Source: Rhizobium sp. 16-449-1b (GTDB lineage Bacteria; Pseudomonadota; Alphaproteobacteria; Rhizobiales; Rhizobiaceae). From it: 64,000 nt of DNA. Within the stretch, counting starts at the first letter, position 1, and each line of letters opens with the position of its first letter. The DNA lies in the NCBI RefSeq assembly GCF_017741935.1, contig NZ_JAGHMH010000021.1:1-64000 (forward strand), read 5' to 3'. Positions 17,945 through 27,024 of this stretch are shown here, in pieces. The position numbers were made by a program, and so were the translations under genes. Below the pieces are notes generated by a model, which was not told the DNA's origin, made no database searches, and saw only the letters and a program-made list of their open reading frames with translations.

Positions 17945-18738
17945 GCTTTTTCTCCTTCGAGTTTGGCGTCAAGTTTGGCGGCGCATTTCGCGAGGATGTC
18001 GAGATAACCTTCGACGTTCCAGGCCGAACGGCCGATGAAAAGCCCGTCTATATGTGGGCTTGAGATGAGTTCTTCGCAATTGCCAGGGTTGACCGAGCCG
18101 CCGTAGAGGCAAGGAATGCGGCGACCAAGCACTTCCTCGGCAACCGCGATAATTTCGGCCTGGCGCGCATCGGCATATTCGGCTGTCGCCGGAATGCCGT
18201 TGACGCCGATCGCCCAGACCGGCTCGTAGGCGAGCAGGATCTCCGCCTGCTTCTGCGCGCCGGTCAGCTTGGAAAGCGCGCCGCGAACCTCGGTCGCCAG
18301 CACCTCGGCCGCGCGGCCGCTTTCGCGGTCGGCCAGCGTCTCGCCGATGCAGATGAGCGGAACCAGACCATGACGGACGGCAGCCTCGGTCTTGAGCCCA
18401 ACGGTCTCGTCAGTCTCGCCGAAGAACTCCCGCCGCTCGGAGTGACCGAGTTCGACGATGTCGAGATTGCAGTCCTTGAGCATCACCGGCGACACCTCGC
18501 CGGTCCAGGCGCCGTCATCGGCCCAGTGCATGTTCTGCGCGCCGACCTTGACGGAGGTGTCGGCCAGCATGGCCTTGACCTCGCGCACCGCCGTGAAGGG
18601 CGGAATGACGAATCGCTGGATGCGCGGATCGCGTGCGCCATCCGCAGCCTTGAGCCCGTTAGCGAAGCTCTGCGCCTCGGCAAGCGTCTTGTTCATCTTC
18701 CAGCTGGTGCCGATCCAGAAACGCGGTGAGTTGGCCAT
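17941..18738 (-). CDS. eryH: Triose-phosphate-isomerase-like tetrulose-4-phosphate isomerase (EryH/TpiA2)
   Basis: A TIM-barrel isomerase of 265 residues. The catalytic Lys is in GTSWKMNKT (about residue 14), the His in ELGHSERR (about 97) and the Glu in AYEPVWAIG (about 170), with a C-terminal phosphate loop YGGSVN. The ery-linked paralogue in Brucella (EryH) acts on D-3-tetrulose-4-phosphate rather than serving glycolysis; location supports that here. The ATG at 18738 is preferred over an upstream TTG because AGGA fits its spacing. Confidence 0.88.
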   Translation of the reverse strand: MANSPRFWIGTSWKMNKTLAEAQSFANGLKAADGARDPRIQRFVIPPFTAVREVKAMLADTSVKVGAQNMHWADDGAWTGEVSPVMLKDCNLDIVELGHSERREFFGETDETVGLKTEAAVRHGLVPLICIGETLADRESGRAAEVLATEVRGALSKLTGAQKQAEILLAYEPVWAIGVNGIPATAEYADARQAEIIAVAEEVLGRRIPCLYGGSVNPGNCEELISSPHIDGLFIGRSAWNVEGYLDILAKCAAKLDAKLEGEKA

Positions 18739-18779
18739 GTGCAATCCTATTCGCTGTCGTGGTCTGTCTGATGATCCGG

Positions 18780-19715
18780 CTAGCGCAGAAGCGCCTCGGC
18801 CGTACGTTCGTCGGTAATAAGGCCGTGGAGGCTGCCGCTGCGCAGTACGGCGCGGATGGCCTCGACCTTGCCGCCGCCGCCCGCAAGCGCCACCAGCCGC
18901 TCGGTTCTTGGTTGCGGCAGGTTGGCCGAGAGCGTTCGCTCGGTCAGTGCGGTGTCGAGAATCCGGCCGTTGGAATCGAAGAAGTAGCCGAGGATTTCGC
19001 CGACACCGCCGGCAGCCGCCACTTCCTTGATCTCGCGCGCCTCGATCATGCCCGATTGCACCAGCTGCGCATGCGTATCGACCGTGCCGAGCCCGACCAG
19101 CTTGAGCGTGGCGGCATTGGCGAGATCCATCACTTCCTTCACGCCGCGCTGCGCCAAGAGCACCTCGCGATCCTCAGCCGTGTTGGCGAAGAACGGAACG
19201 GGCATGACATAAGCAGGCATGCCGGTTTTTTCGGCGATGCGGTGCATGACGTCATAGGGGTTGGCCGCGTAATTTCGGGTCAAGCCACCGAGAAGCGAGA
19301 CGAAGCGCAGGTCGCGGGCGGAGACACGCGGCAAAAGATGCACCGCCGTCGACAGCGTGCGGCCATGACCAAGCCCGATCACGGTATTGTCGCCGCGCTC
19401 GATCTCGCGCTTCAGGAAGTTCGAGCCGGCAAGGCCGAGCGTGCGAAAGATCGACTCGTCTTCGCCGACATAGGGCGTCACTTCGCAATATTGCAGGCCG
19501 AAGCGCTCGGAGAGGCTGTTCTCCAGCGCGACGCACTCGATGATGTCGCCGTCGATGCTGATCTTGACGACACCTTCGGCCACCGCGCGCGCGATCAAAC
19601 GGTGCGTCTTCACCGAGGGTAGCCCGAGACGCTTGGCCACCTCGGACTGCGTCAGGCCGCCGGCGTAATGCAGCCAGGCGGCTCGCACCGCAAGCGATTC
19701 TTCCGGATCGTTCAT
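18780..19715 (-). CDS. eryD: SorC/DeoR-type erythritol operon regulator EryD
   Basis: A 311-residue SorC-family regulator. The N-terminal helix-turn-helix is in LTQSEVAKRLGLPSVKTHRL (about residues 19-38), followed by a sugar-phosphate isomerase-like effector domain with IGLGHGRTLSTAVH and a late LVALAGGGGKVEAIRAVLRSG, typical of this family. EryD represses the ery operon in Brucella until erythritol is available. It lies fourth in the eryABCD order and probably regulates its own operon and the divergent transporter. Confidence 0.9.
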   Translation of the reverse strand: MNDPEESLAVRAAWLHYAGGLTQSEVAKRLGLPSVKTHRLIARAVAEGVVKISIDGDIIECVALENSLSERFGLQYCEVTPYVGEDESIFRTLGLAGSNFLKREIERGDNTVIGLGHGRTLSTAVHLLPRVSARDLRFVSLLGGLTRNYAANPYDVMHRIAEKTGMPAYVMPVPFFANTAEDREVLLAQRGVKEVMDLANAATLKLVGLGTVDTHAQLVQSGMIEAREIKEVAAAGGVGEILGYFFDSNGRILDTALTERTLSANLPQPRTERLVALAGGGGKVEAIRAVLRSGSLHGLITDERTAEALLR

Positions 19716-19778
19716 CGACAGTCTTCTCCCGATTTGGCCATGCGCATATCCCGCCTCTTTTTTCGATTCGCCTTTCGG

Positions 19779-20711
19779 TCAGATATGCAGGTCGGCGACG
19801 CCGGTGTCGATGTGCGGGGCCCAGAACGCGACGCTTTCGGCGATCTGCGAGATCACCTGGCGGTCGTTCGGCTCGCGCTCCTTGAAGGAGAGCTCGAGGC
19901 AGATCTCGTTATCCTTGGCGCCGCCCTCGGCAAACGCCTTGAGCAACTCCGGCGGCTGGATGCGGCCCTTGGCGTTGAACTCGGCCGTGAACGGGCGATG
20001 CCCGCCCTTGTCCATCAGGCTCTGCTTGATGTGGATGATCGGCGAGACCTTGGGCACGGCGCGCGCCCAGGCATAGGGCTCGAAGTCATCGGGGTTGCTT
20101 GAGGTCACGTCGCCATGGTCGATATCGGCCATCATCCACATCGGCACGGCCATGTTGGCGGCGGTCAGGCGGTCCTGCAGCTTCATGCACTCGGCGATCG
20201 TCTCGCCGAACTCGCGGCCGATGCTCATCGGCTCCCAGAAAACGTAGGAGAGCCCCGCCGACTTCGCGTGCTCGGCAACCTCGGCCCAGCAGTCGATGGC
20301 GATCTTGATCAGCTCCTCGCGCCGCGCGGGATCGTCGAAATCCTTGTAGGTGAAGATCGCGAACTGCGTACCGACCGAGGTTCCGCCGAGATCGGCGGTG
20401 ATGTCGGCGAAGGTCTTGAACCAGTCGACATAGTAGCGACGGACGTCGGCATCGGGATGGCCGAAGTGGTTGAGGCGGCCGTAAGGCCCGGTCATGCCTG
20501 AGGTCACCCTGACACCGGTGCGCTGGAGTGCTGCGGACATGTTGCGGGTCAGCCTGCGGATGATGGGCGCCTGCCAGCTGGGATTGACGAACTCGTGGGT
20601 GAGTTGCAGGTCGCGAATGCGCAAATCCCGCGCCACGGTTTCGATCAGGTCATCCGGCTCGGCGAAACGATTAACGAGCGGATTGGTGTTTAGCGAAAGG
20701 GTCAATGCCAT
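19779..20711 (-). CDS. eryC: L-3-tetrulose-4-phosphate racemase EryC
   Basis: A 310-residue TIM-barrel protein of the xylose-isomerase-like sugar phosphate isomerase/epimerase superfamily. Metal ligands are suggested by SYVFWEPMS, WMMADIDHGDV and IIHIKQS segments. In Brucella EryC racemises L-3-tetrulose-4-phosphate to the D form. The gene order and length agree with EryC of rhizobia. It is separated from eryB by 11 bp and from eryD by about 60 bp. Confidence 0.88.
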   Translation of the reverse strand: MALTLSLNTNPLVNRFAEPDDLIETVARDLRIRDLQLTHEFVNPSWQAPIIRRLTRNMSAALQRTGVRVTSGMTGPYGRLNHFGHPDADVRRYYVDWFKTFADITADLGGTSVGTQFAIFTYKDFDDPARREELIKIAIDCWAEVAEHAKSAGLSYVFWEPMSIGREFGETIAECMKLQDRLTAANMAVPMWMMADIDHGDVTSSNPDDFEPYAWARAVPKVSPIIHIKQSLMDKGGHRPFTAEFNAKGRIQPPELLKAFAEGGAKDNEICLELSFKEREPNDRQVISQIAESVAFWAPHIDTGVADLHI

Positions 20712-20722
20712 GATCGGTATCC

Positions 20723-22237
20723 TCAGGCGGCCGCAACGAGATTCGCGCCGGCGAACCAGTCGGCAAAGGCGGCCTGCTCGGCCTCGGTCAGGTGCAGATA
20801 GTGCTTGGTGCGGCGCTTCAGCACGTCTTCAGGGGTCAGCGCCCACTCGGACGAGACGAGATAGCGAACCTCGGCCTCATAGAGATGGCCACCGAAGTGA
20901 CGGCCAAGGCCTTCGACACCTTTTGCATCGCCGACGATCTTGCGGGTGCGAGTGCCGTAAAGACGGCCGTAGTGACCGGCGAGCGTGCGCGACATCCAGG
21001 GATAGGTTTCCTTCAGGCCATTGAAGAAGGTCTCGTAATCGGCCTTAGGCATATCGCCGCCCGGAAGTGCCGCATGCTCCGTCCAGTTATCGGACATTTG
21101 CGGGAAGATATGCTTCAGCCGCTGCATGCCGCGCTCGGCAAGCTCACGGAAGGTCGTGATCTTGCCACCGAAGACGTTGAGAAGCGGCGCATTGCCGGTC
21201 TCTTCGAGATCGAAGACGTAATCGCGGGTCACAGCCGACGGATTGCCCTTGCCGTCGTCGAACAGGGGGCGCACGCCGGAGAAGCTGTGCAGCACATCTT
21301 GGCGGCGGAGCTTTTCCTTGAAGTAGCGATTGACGGCGGTGAGCAGGTATTCGATTTCCTTCTCGTCGGCCGCGACGTCTTCGGCCCGGCCTTCGTAGGA
21401 GATATCGGTCGTGCCGATCAGGGCCTTGTCGCCCTCATAGGGGTTTATGAAGATCACGCGCTTGTCGTGGTTCTGCACGAGATAGGCGTTGGAGCCCGCC
21501 CAGAACTTCGGCACGATGATATGGCTGCCCTTGACCAGCCGGACATTGCGGCTGCTGTTGGCGCCGGCCACGCGGCCGATGACATCGGACACCCACGGGC
21601 CTGCCGCATTGGCGATACAGCGGGCGCGGAAATTGCGGGTTTCACCGGTGACGCTGTTCTTGGTGGTGATGCTCCAGCCGCCATTCTCGCGGCGGGCGGA
21701 GACGGCTGCCGTGCGGGTCAGCACCTCGGCCCCACGCTCGGCGGCATCGACCGCGTTGAGCACGACGAGGCGCGCATCGTCGACCCAGCAGTCGGAATAT
21801 TCAAAGCCACGGGTATATTGATCGAGGATCGGCGTGCCCTCGGGATCCCGGCGCAGATCGAGCGTACGAGTGCCCGGAAGCTTCTTGCGGCCACCGAGGT
21901 GATCGTAAAGGAAGAGGCCAAGACGAACGAGCCAGGCCGGGCGATCCTGCGGCGAATGCGGCAGCACGAAGCGCATCGGCCAGATGATGTGCGGGGCGGC
22001 GTTGAGCAGCACCTCGCGCTCGATCAGCGCCTCGCGTACCAGCCGGAATTCGTAATATTCGAGATAGCGCAGGCCGCCATGGACCAGCTTGCCGGAGCGC
22101 GACGATGTCCCCTGCGCCAGGTCGTCCTTCTCACACAGAACGACCTTCAGGCCACGGCCCGCCGCATCGCGCGCGATGCCGGCACCATTGATCCCGCCAC
22201 CGATCACGAACAGATCCACCATTCCGGACTCAGTCAT
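20723..22237 (-). CDS. eryB: Erythritol-phosphate dehydrogenase EryB (GlpD family)
   Basis: A 504-residue FAD-dependent dehydrogenase similar to glycerol-3-phosphate dehydrogenase. The dinucleotide fold GGGINGAGIARDAAGRG is at the N-terminus, followed by GTSSRSGKLVHGGLRYLEYYE, a classical GlpD motif; the C-terminal third is the DAO_C helical domain. EryB oxidises erythritol phosphate to 3-tetrulose-4-phosphate with electrons passing to the respiratory chain. The second of two ATGs was chosen because AAGGAG is seven bases away. It follows eryA by about 85 bp. Confidence 0.9.
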   Translation of the reverse strand: MTESGMVDLFVIGGGINGAGIARDAAGRGLKVVLCEKDDLAQGTSSRSGKLVHGGLRYLEYYEFRLVREALIEREVLLNAAPHIIWPMRFVLPHSPQDRPAWLVRLGLFLYDHLGGRKKLPGTRTLDLRRDPEGTPILDQYTRGFEYSDCWVDDARLVVLNAVDAAERGAEVLTRTAAVSARRENGGWSITTKNSVTGETRNFRARCIANAAGPWVSDVIGRVAGANSSRNVRLVKGSHIIVPKFWAGSNAYLVQNHDKRVIFINPYEGDKALIGTTDISYEGRAEDVAADEKEIEYLLTAVNRYFKEKLRRQDVLHSFSGVRPLFDDGKGNPSAVTRDYVFDLEETGNAPLLNVFGGKITTFRELAERGMQRLKHIFPQMSDNWTEHAALPGGDMPKADYETFFNGLKETYPWMSRTLAGHYGRLYGTRTRKIVGDAKGVEGLGRHFGGHLYEAEVRYLVSSEWALTPEDVLKRRTKHYLHLTEAEQAAFADWFAGANLVAAA

Positions 22238-22323
22238 CAACATGCTCCTTCGGATGCTTTTTGCATCAACACATTCATTCAGCGCGGCCGCGCATACGTC
22301 GCGGCCAAGCGCGAGATTTCCGT

Positions 22324-23877
22324 TTATTGCGTGGCGACCAGCTGATCCCAGGCGGGCGCAACCGCCTGCCGCACCATCACGTAGGCCTTGAACAGGCGCT
22401 CGAAGCGCTCGGCCTGCTCGCTATCGGGCGCTTCGGCCTCGCCAAGCAGCGGCGTCACCCATTCGGCAATGCAATCATCCATGTTGCGGTAAGCGCCGAT
22501 CGCGACCGCCGCCATCATCGCAACGCCGGCGGCACCTGCCTCCTCACGCCTGGATACCCTGACCGGGGCATTGACCGCCGCCGACAGGCAACCGCGAAGC
22601 GCGCGAGACCGCGCCGCGCCGCCGGTAATCCTGAGCTCTTCGGGCATATCGCCCATCGCCGCGTAGCAATCGCGCGTCGCCATGCCGAGACCCTCGACGA
22701 CCGCGCGCAACAGATCGGCAAAGCCGTGACGCATGGAAAGGCCGGTGAACCCCGCACGTGCAGCGGCATTGACGAAGGGGCCACGCTCGCCGGCATCCGA
22801 GATATAGGGGTGATAGAGCACCGAACCGGGCCGGCTCTCGGCGAACCAGCTGTCGATGCGGGCGATCAGATCGGCATGCGATACCGTCTTCCCGCCGTCG
22901 GCCATCAGCGAGCCGGCCATCTGCAGCAGCCAGTCGATGTTGATCGTGGCGCTCATATTGGTCTGCACCTGGGTGACGATCCCCGGCATCGGCAAGGCAA
23001 TCACATAACCCGTGCCCTCGGCATTGAGCTGCACATCGGCCACCGCTTTCGCACGCATGTGGACTCCAGTGGAGCCGACGGTCGAGCAGGCAGCATTCTG
23101 ACCCGCGCTGCGCACGCCGGCGCCGAGCGCGGTCATGACCATGTCGACGTAGCCGAGGCTGACAGGCGTGCCGGCGAGAAGCCCACAGGCTCGCGCCGCA
23201 TCGGCGGAAAGCGGATGGGTAACCTCGGTGCCGTCGATGATCTCTGGTAACAGCGACCGGCGGCGTGACAAGCCCAGCGCATCGATCGCCGCGTCGTCAT
23301 ATTGGCGCGTGCGGAAATTACCGAAGGTGAAGCTTGCTTCCGAGGGGTCGGTGGCACGGATGCCCGTGAGATTGAGATAGAGCCAATCCTTGCAATGAAG
23401 CGCGACTTCGGCGTGATCGAGAAGATCGGGCTGATTGCGGTCCATATGGGCGATCTGCGCGCCTTGCTGGCAGGTATTGAGACCGGTCCCTGTCGCTTCG
23501 AAGCGGGCGCGATTGCCTTCACCGGCACTAAGTCGCGTCACGGTCGGAGCCGCACGCGCATCGAGCCATAGCCATGCATCACCAACCGGCCGGTTGTCGG
23601 CGCCGACGAGCCATGTGCCGTCGCCCTGCCCCGTAACCGAAATGGCCGCAGTGCGCTCGGCAAGTCCTGGCACCTTTTCGCTGAGGCCGCGCAGCGCGGT
23701 CACGCAGTCGGCCCAGGTTTGCGACAACGACTGCGTCGCCGAGCCATCATCGCCGGTCGCATATTGATTGCGCGCCGAAGCGGACGCGATCTGGCGCCCG
23801 GAGAGCTCGAAGGCAACCGCCTTGATCACCGAGGTCCCGGCATCGATACCGATAATGATCTGTCCACGTTCAGACAT
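22324..23877 (-). CDS. eryA: Erythritol kinase EryA (FGGY family)
   Basis: A 517-residue FGGY carbohydrate kinase. The N-terminal phosphate-1 motif is GIDAGTSVIKAVAFE, the mid-domain has WLWLDARA, and the C-terminal adenosine motif appears as LRITGGAARSRALRGCLSAA with a following REEAGAAGVAMMAAVAIG. It phosphorylates imported erythritol, the first step of the pathway. GAGG is six bases before the ATG. It opens the minus-strand operon, and the long upstream region separates it from the divergent transporter genes. Confidence 0.9.
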   Translation of the reverse strand: MSERGQIIIGIDAGTSVIKAVAFELSGRQIASASARNQYATGDDGSATQSLSQTWADCVTALRGLSEKVPGLAERTAAISVTGQGDGTWLVGADNRPVGDAWLWLDARAAPTVTRLSAGEGNRARFEATGTGLNTCQQGAQIAHMDRNQPDLLDHAEVALHCKDWLYLNLTGIRATDPSEASFTFGNFRTRQYDDAAIDALGLSRRRSLLPEIIDGTEVTHPLSADAARACGLLAGTPVSLGYVDMVMTALGAGVRSAGQNAACSTVGSTGVHMRAKAVADVQLNAEGTGYVIALPMPGIVTQVQTNMSATINIDWLLQMAGSLMADGGKTVSHADLIARIDSWFAESRPGSVLYHPYISDAGERGPFVNAAARAGFTGLSMRHGFADLLRAVVEGLGMATRDCYAAMGDMPEELRITGGAARSRALRGCLSAAVNAPVRVSRREEAGAAGVAMMAAVAIGAYRNMDDCIAEWVTPLLGEAEAPDSEQAERFERLFKAYVMVRQAVAPAWDQLVATQ

Positions 23878-24797
23878 CGAAAGCCTCGTCGGCCACGATC
23901 ATCCATGCCGCTGGATACGACATCCTCATCCCATTCATGGTCACTCCTCCCAGACGACCGCCGATGGACCGCGCCAAGCGCCACCACTCAGGCAAGTACG
24001 TCGCATTGCGACTGCTCCTCGCGAGATCAGACTGAAAGACCTCGCCTCGGGCAGCAACCGGAAACCGGCAAGCACCGGATTTTCGTTTCATGCAGAATAT
24101 AACACAAACTTATCACCGCAAATGAATTTTTTTTCTGTTGTCGCAATTTTTTTCAGCTATAATGCAAACCATCAAATAGACACGATCGGCGAAGTGCTCG
24201 ACTGAGCGCCATTGCGCAAGTACGGCGAGGATGCTCTCCAGCGCCAAAGCGCATGCCAGCGTGGATCTCAAGCAAATATAGTAATATCAATAACTTGTGA
24301 TCTCGTCACGCGATTGGTCGCGCATGCGTCAGTAATGCAAGAGATTACAAAACGTTGCCCTGTTAGCGCCCTCTCCGCGCGCCAGCCCGATCGTTATCTA
24401 CAGCCATCAACATCGCCTAAAACGAAAAACGCCACCGAATGGCCGATTGACAAGGTGCAATCTTTATAACATCTTTACTGCCATTGATAACACGGCGATA
24501 CCATAGCCTACAGGCTGACACGGTATCTGCGTGAAGCGCCTGGCGGTTGGAGGAGAAACAAACGCCGGGTTATTGAGGAGGATCACGACGGTGCGAATTT
24601 CTGTTTCCAGACATGGCTTGGCGTCCCGCCAGCATTTCCGCCCCGACGCGCGATCCCCGCTTGGCGGCCTCCTCGCAAACTCCCTAACTAACATGCTGGA
24701 TTGTCGCCCGACCGACCGGTCGCGACGTCGATAATCCCTCATCCCCTTTTCTTTCCCTCAACAGGAAATCCGGCCTCGCGCCGAAGGTTGTCAGAAA
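23878..24797. promoter_or_regulatory. Long divergent control region between eryA and transporter operon
   Basis: A 920-bp stretch without a credible gene. An AT-rich core (about 24090-24185) has poly-T runs, unlike the GC-rich neighbours. TTGACA at 24447-24452 resembles a -35 element for the plus-strand operon, but no well-spaced -10 follows. Short open frames here lack ribosome sites and normal codon use. It probably carries the EryD and catabolite-control sites; I cannot define an operator. Confidence 0.5.
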
Positions 24798-25454
24798 ATG
24801 AGCATAGAAACGGACTACGCGGCTTCCCAGCCGAAGAGCGGCAAACTGAAAATCGCGGCCGGCATTGCGGCCGTCGTGGTTGTCGTCGGTGCGATCGCGC
24901 TGGACACGAAGGTTGTCCATATCGGCTCCGAAAACGACGTGCGCCAGCAGGCGTTTTCCTCGGAAACCTACGGCGTGGAACAGTTCCCGAAGATCGCGGC
25001 TGATGTCGAGAAGCGTGCGGTCCCAGCTGCCGAGCTTGCACCGGCCGCCCTCGCCGACAAGAAGGCGGCGGGCGAGAAATACGGCGTCGCAACGACCACC
25101 GGTCCGGTTCTGCCCGTGTCCTTCTCCGGCGTCGTCGGCGAGCGGAAGGGCAACATCAACGAAGTGAAGGTCGATGGCCTGCCGCCTGAAGTCGTCATTC
25201 GCATGCAGACCGGCCCGGCAATCAACGGCACCGATCTTCGCGACGCCACGGGTACGATCGAGTTCGGCCAGTTCACCAATCAGATCGAGTACCAGGATGC
25301 CGGTTCGGCGATCAACAACGAGATGAAGAAGGCAGTGCTCGGGAGCGTCGACCCCACGCAGCTCACCGGCAAGACGGTCACCGTCACCGGCGTCTTCAAG
25401 CTCATCAATCCGAAGAACTGGCTCGTCACCCCCGTCAAGGTTGAAGTCAAATGA
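24798..25454 (+). CDS. DUF2291 family membrane-anchored protein
   Basis: A 218-residue protein with a short cytoplasmic N-terminus, one transmembrane helix (KIAAGIAAVVVVVGAIAL, about residues 21-38) and a periplasmic beta-rich domain with PVSFSGVVGE and LTGKTVTVTGVFKLI stretches. This fits DUF2291, a family found at the head of sugar transporter operons. There is no lipobox cysteine, so it is anchored by the helix rather than by lipid. It overlaps the ATPase start by four bases, indicating coupled expression with the erythritol transporter. Its function is unknown; a role in transporter assembly or ligand handling is inference. Confidence 0.8.
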   Translation: MSIETDYAASQPKSGKLKIAAGIAAVVVVVGAIALDTKVVHIGSENDVRQQAFSSETYGVEQFPKIAADVEKRAVPAAELAPAALADKKAAGEKYGVATTTGPVLPVSFSGVVGERKGNINEVKVDGLPPEVVIRMQTGPAINGTDLRDATGTIEFGQFTNQIEYQDAGSAINNEMKKAVLGSVDPTQLTGKTVTVTGVFKLINPKNWLVTPVKVEVK

Positions 25455-27001
25455 GCCAGGCAAGCCAACGCCAGATCAAAGGTGAGATCGGTGAGGTCGT
25501 GCTCAGCGCCCGCAACGTTGCCAAGACCTATGGCAGCGTGCAGGCCCTCAAGGGCGTGAACTTCGACATCCATCGCGGCCAGGTCACCACGCTGTTCGGC
25601 GAAAATGGTGCCGGCAAGTCAACGCTGATGAAGATCCTGTCGGGTGTCGTGCGCCCGACATCCGGCGAGATCATCCTCGACGGACAAACGGTCAACTTCG
25701 TGTCGTCTACGCATGCTCGCGAATGCGGAATCTCGATCATCCACCAGGAACTCAGCCTGGCGCCCAATCTGAGCGTCCGCGACAACATCTTCATGGGCCG
25801 CGAGATCATCACGGCGGGAACCGTCGATTTCGCCGAGGAAGAGCGTCAGACCCGTGCCCTGCTCGAAGAGCTGGAAGAGGATATCGATCCGCTGACCCCC
25901 GTCGAGGATCTCCGCCTCGGCCAGCAGCAGATCGTGGAAATCGCCCGCGCGCTGTCGGTCAATTCGCGTATCCTGATCATGGACGAGCCGACCTCGGCGC
26001 TGAGCGCCACCGAAGTCGAAGTGCTCTTCAAGGTCATCCGCGATCTCACCAGCCGCGGCGTCTCGATCGTCTATATCTCGCACCACCTCGAAGAGGCGCT
26101 GCAGATCACCAACCATGCCGTCGTGTTGCGCGACGGCACCATGACCGCCTATGCCGAGCGCAAGGACATCGATCTCGAATGGATCGTCCGCAACATGGTG
26201 GGCGAGAACTTCGACCTCGGCAGCCCACCGACCGGTTACGAGATGGGCAAGGTCGCCCTGTCGATCAAGGAACTCACCGTTCCCGGCCCTTCGGGTGCTG
26301 CCTATAACGCGGTCGACCGCCTGTCGCTCGATGTCCGCGCCGGCGAGATCGTCTGCATCTACGGCCTCATGGGCGCCGGTCGCACCGAGCTTCTCGAATG
26401 CGTGGCCGGACGGCTGCACGCCAGCGGCGGCCATATCCTTCTCGAAGGCCAGGACGTGGCTGGTCTTAGCATCGCCAACCGCATTGCAAGCGGCCTCGGC
26501 CTCGTGCCCGAAGACCGCCAGCGTGACGGCCTGGTGCAGACGATGACCGTCGGCACCAACCTCTCGCTTGCCAGCATCGGCGCCTTTACCAGGGGGCTCT
26601 TCACCTCGGGTCGCCGCGAGCGCGAACTGGTCACGGATTCGATCCGCAAGGTTCACATCAAGACCGACGGCGGCGCGGCCGCCATCGGCTCGCTCTCCGG
26701 CGGCAACCAGCAGAAGGTCGTCATCGGCAAGATGCTGGCGACGCATCCGAAGGTCATCCTGCTCGACGAACCGAGCCGCGGCATCGACATCGGCGCCAAG
26801 GCCGAGGTGTTCAAGCTTCTGGCCGAACGCGCCAAGCAGGGGCTGGCGGTGATCTACTCCACCTCGGAAGTCGCCGAATGCCTGAGCATCGCACATCGCA
26901 TCATCGTCATGCATCGCGGCAAGATTTCCGCCGAGTTCAGCTCTGACGTCACCAAGGAAAAGATCATGGCCGCCTCTGGCGAAGCAGTGGTCGCGCACTA
27001 G
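25451..27001 (+). CDS. eryE: Erythritol ABC transporter ATP-binding protein EryE
   Basis: A 516-residue fused double ATPase of the RbsA/XylG/MglA class. The N-terminal domain has Walker A GENGAGKST and signature LRLGQQQIVEIARAL with LIMDEPTSAL; the C-terminal domain has a degenerate P-loop GLMGAGRTELLE, typical of the family, and signature LSGGNQQKVVIGKML with ILLDEPSRGIDIG. It drives erythritol uptake and corresponds to EryE in Rhizobium leguminosarum. It overlaps the DUF2291 gene and is 23 bp from the permease gene. Confidence 0.88.
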   Translation: MSQASQRQIKGEIGEVVLSARNVAKTYGSVQALKGVNFDIHRGQVTTLFGENGAGKSTLMKILSGVVRPTSGEIILDGQTVNFVSSTHARECGISIIHQELSLAPNLSVRDNIFMGREIITAGTVDFAEEERQTRALLEELEEDIDPLTPVEDLRLGQQQIVEIARALSVNSRILIMDEPTSALSATEVEVLFKVIRDLTSRGVSIVYISHHLEEALQITNHAVVLRDGTMTAYAERKDIDLEWIVRNMVGENFDLGSPPTGYEMGKVALSIKELTVPGPSGAAYNAVDRLSLDVRAGEIVCIYGLMGAGRTELLECVAGRLHASGGHILLEGQDVAGLSIANRIASGLGLVPEDRQRDGLVQTMTVGTNLSLASIGAFTRGLFTSGRRERELVTDSIRKVHIKTDGGAAAIGSLSGGNQQKVVIGKMLATHPKVILLDEPSRGIDIGAKAEVFKLLAERAKQGLAVIYSTSEVAECLSIAHRIIVMHRGKISAEFSSDVTKEKIMAASGEAVVAH

Positions 27002-27024
27002 CCCGGAATTATGGAGCACTGATT

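Noticed and set aside
20792..22345. Plus-strand 517-codon frame opposite eryB
   Set aside because: EryB motifs are unambiguous on the minus strand; the opposite frame has no domain and no ribosome site.
25619..27019. Minus-strand 466-codon frame opposite eryE
   Set aside because: Shadow of the double ATPase gene, whose Walker and signature motifs fix the true strand.
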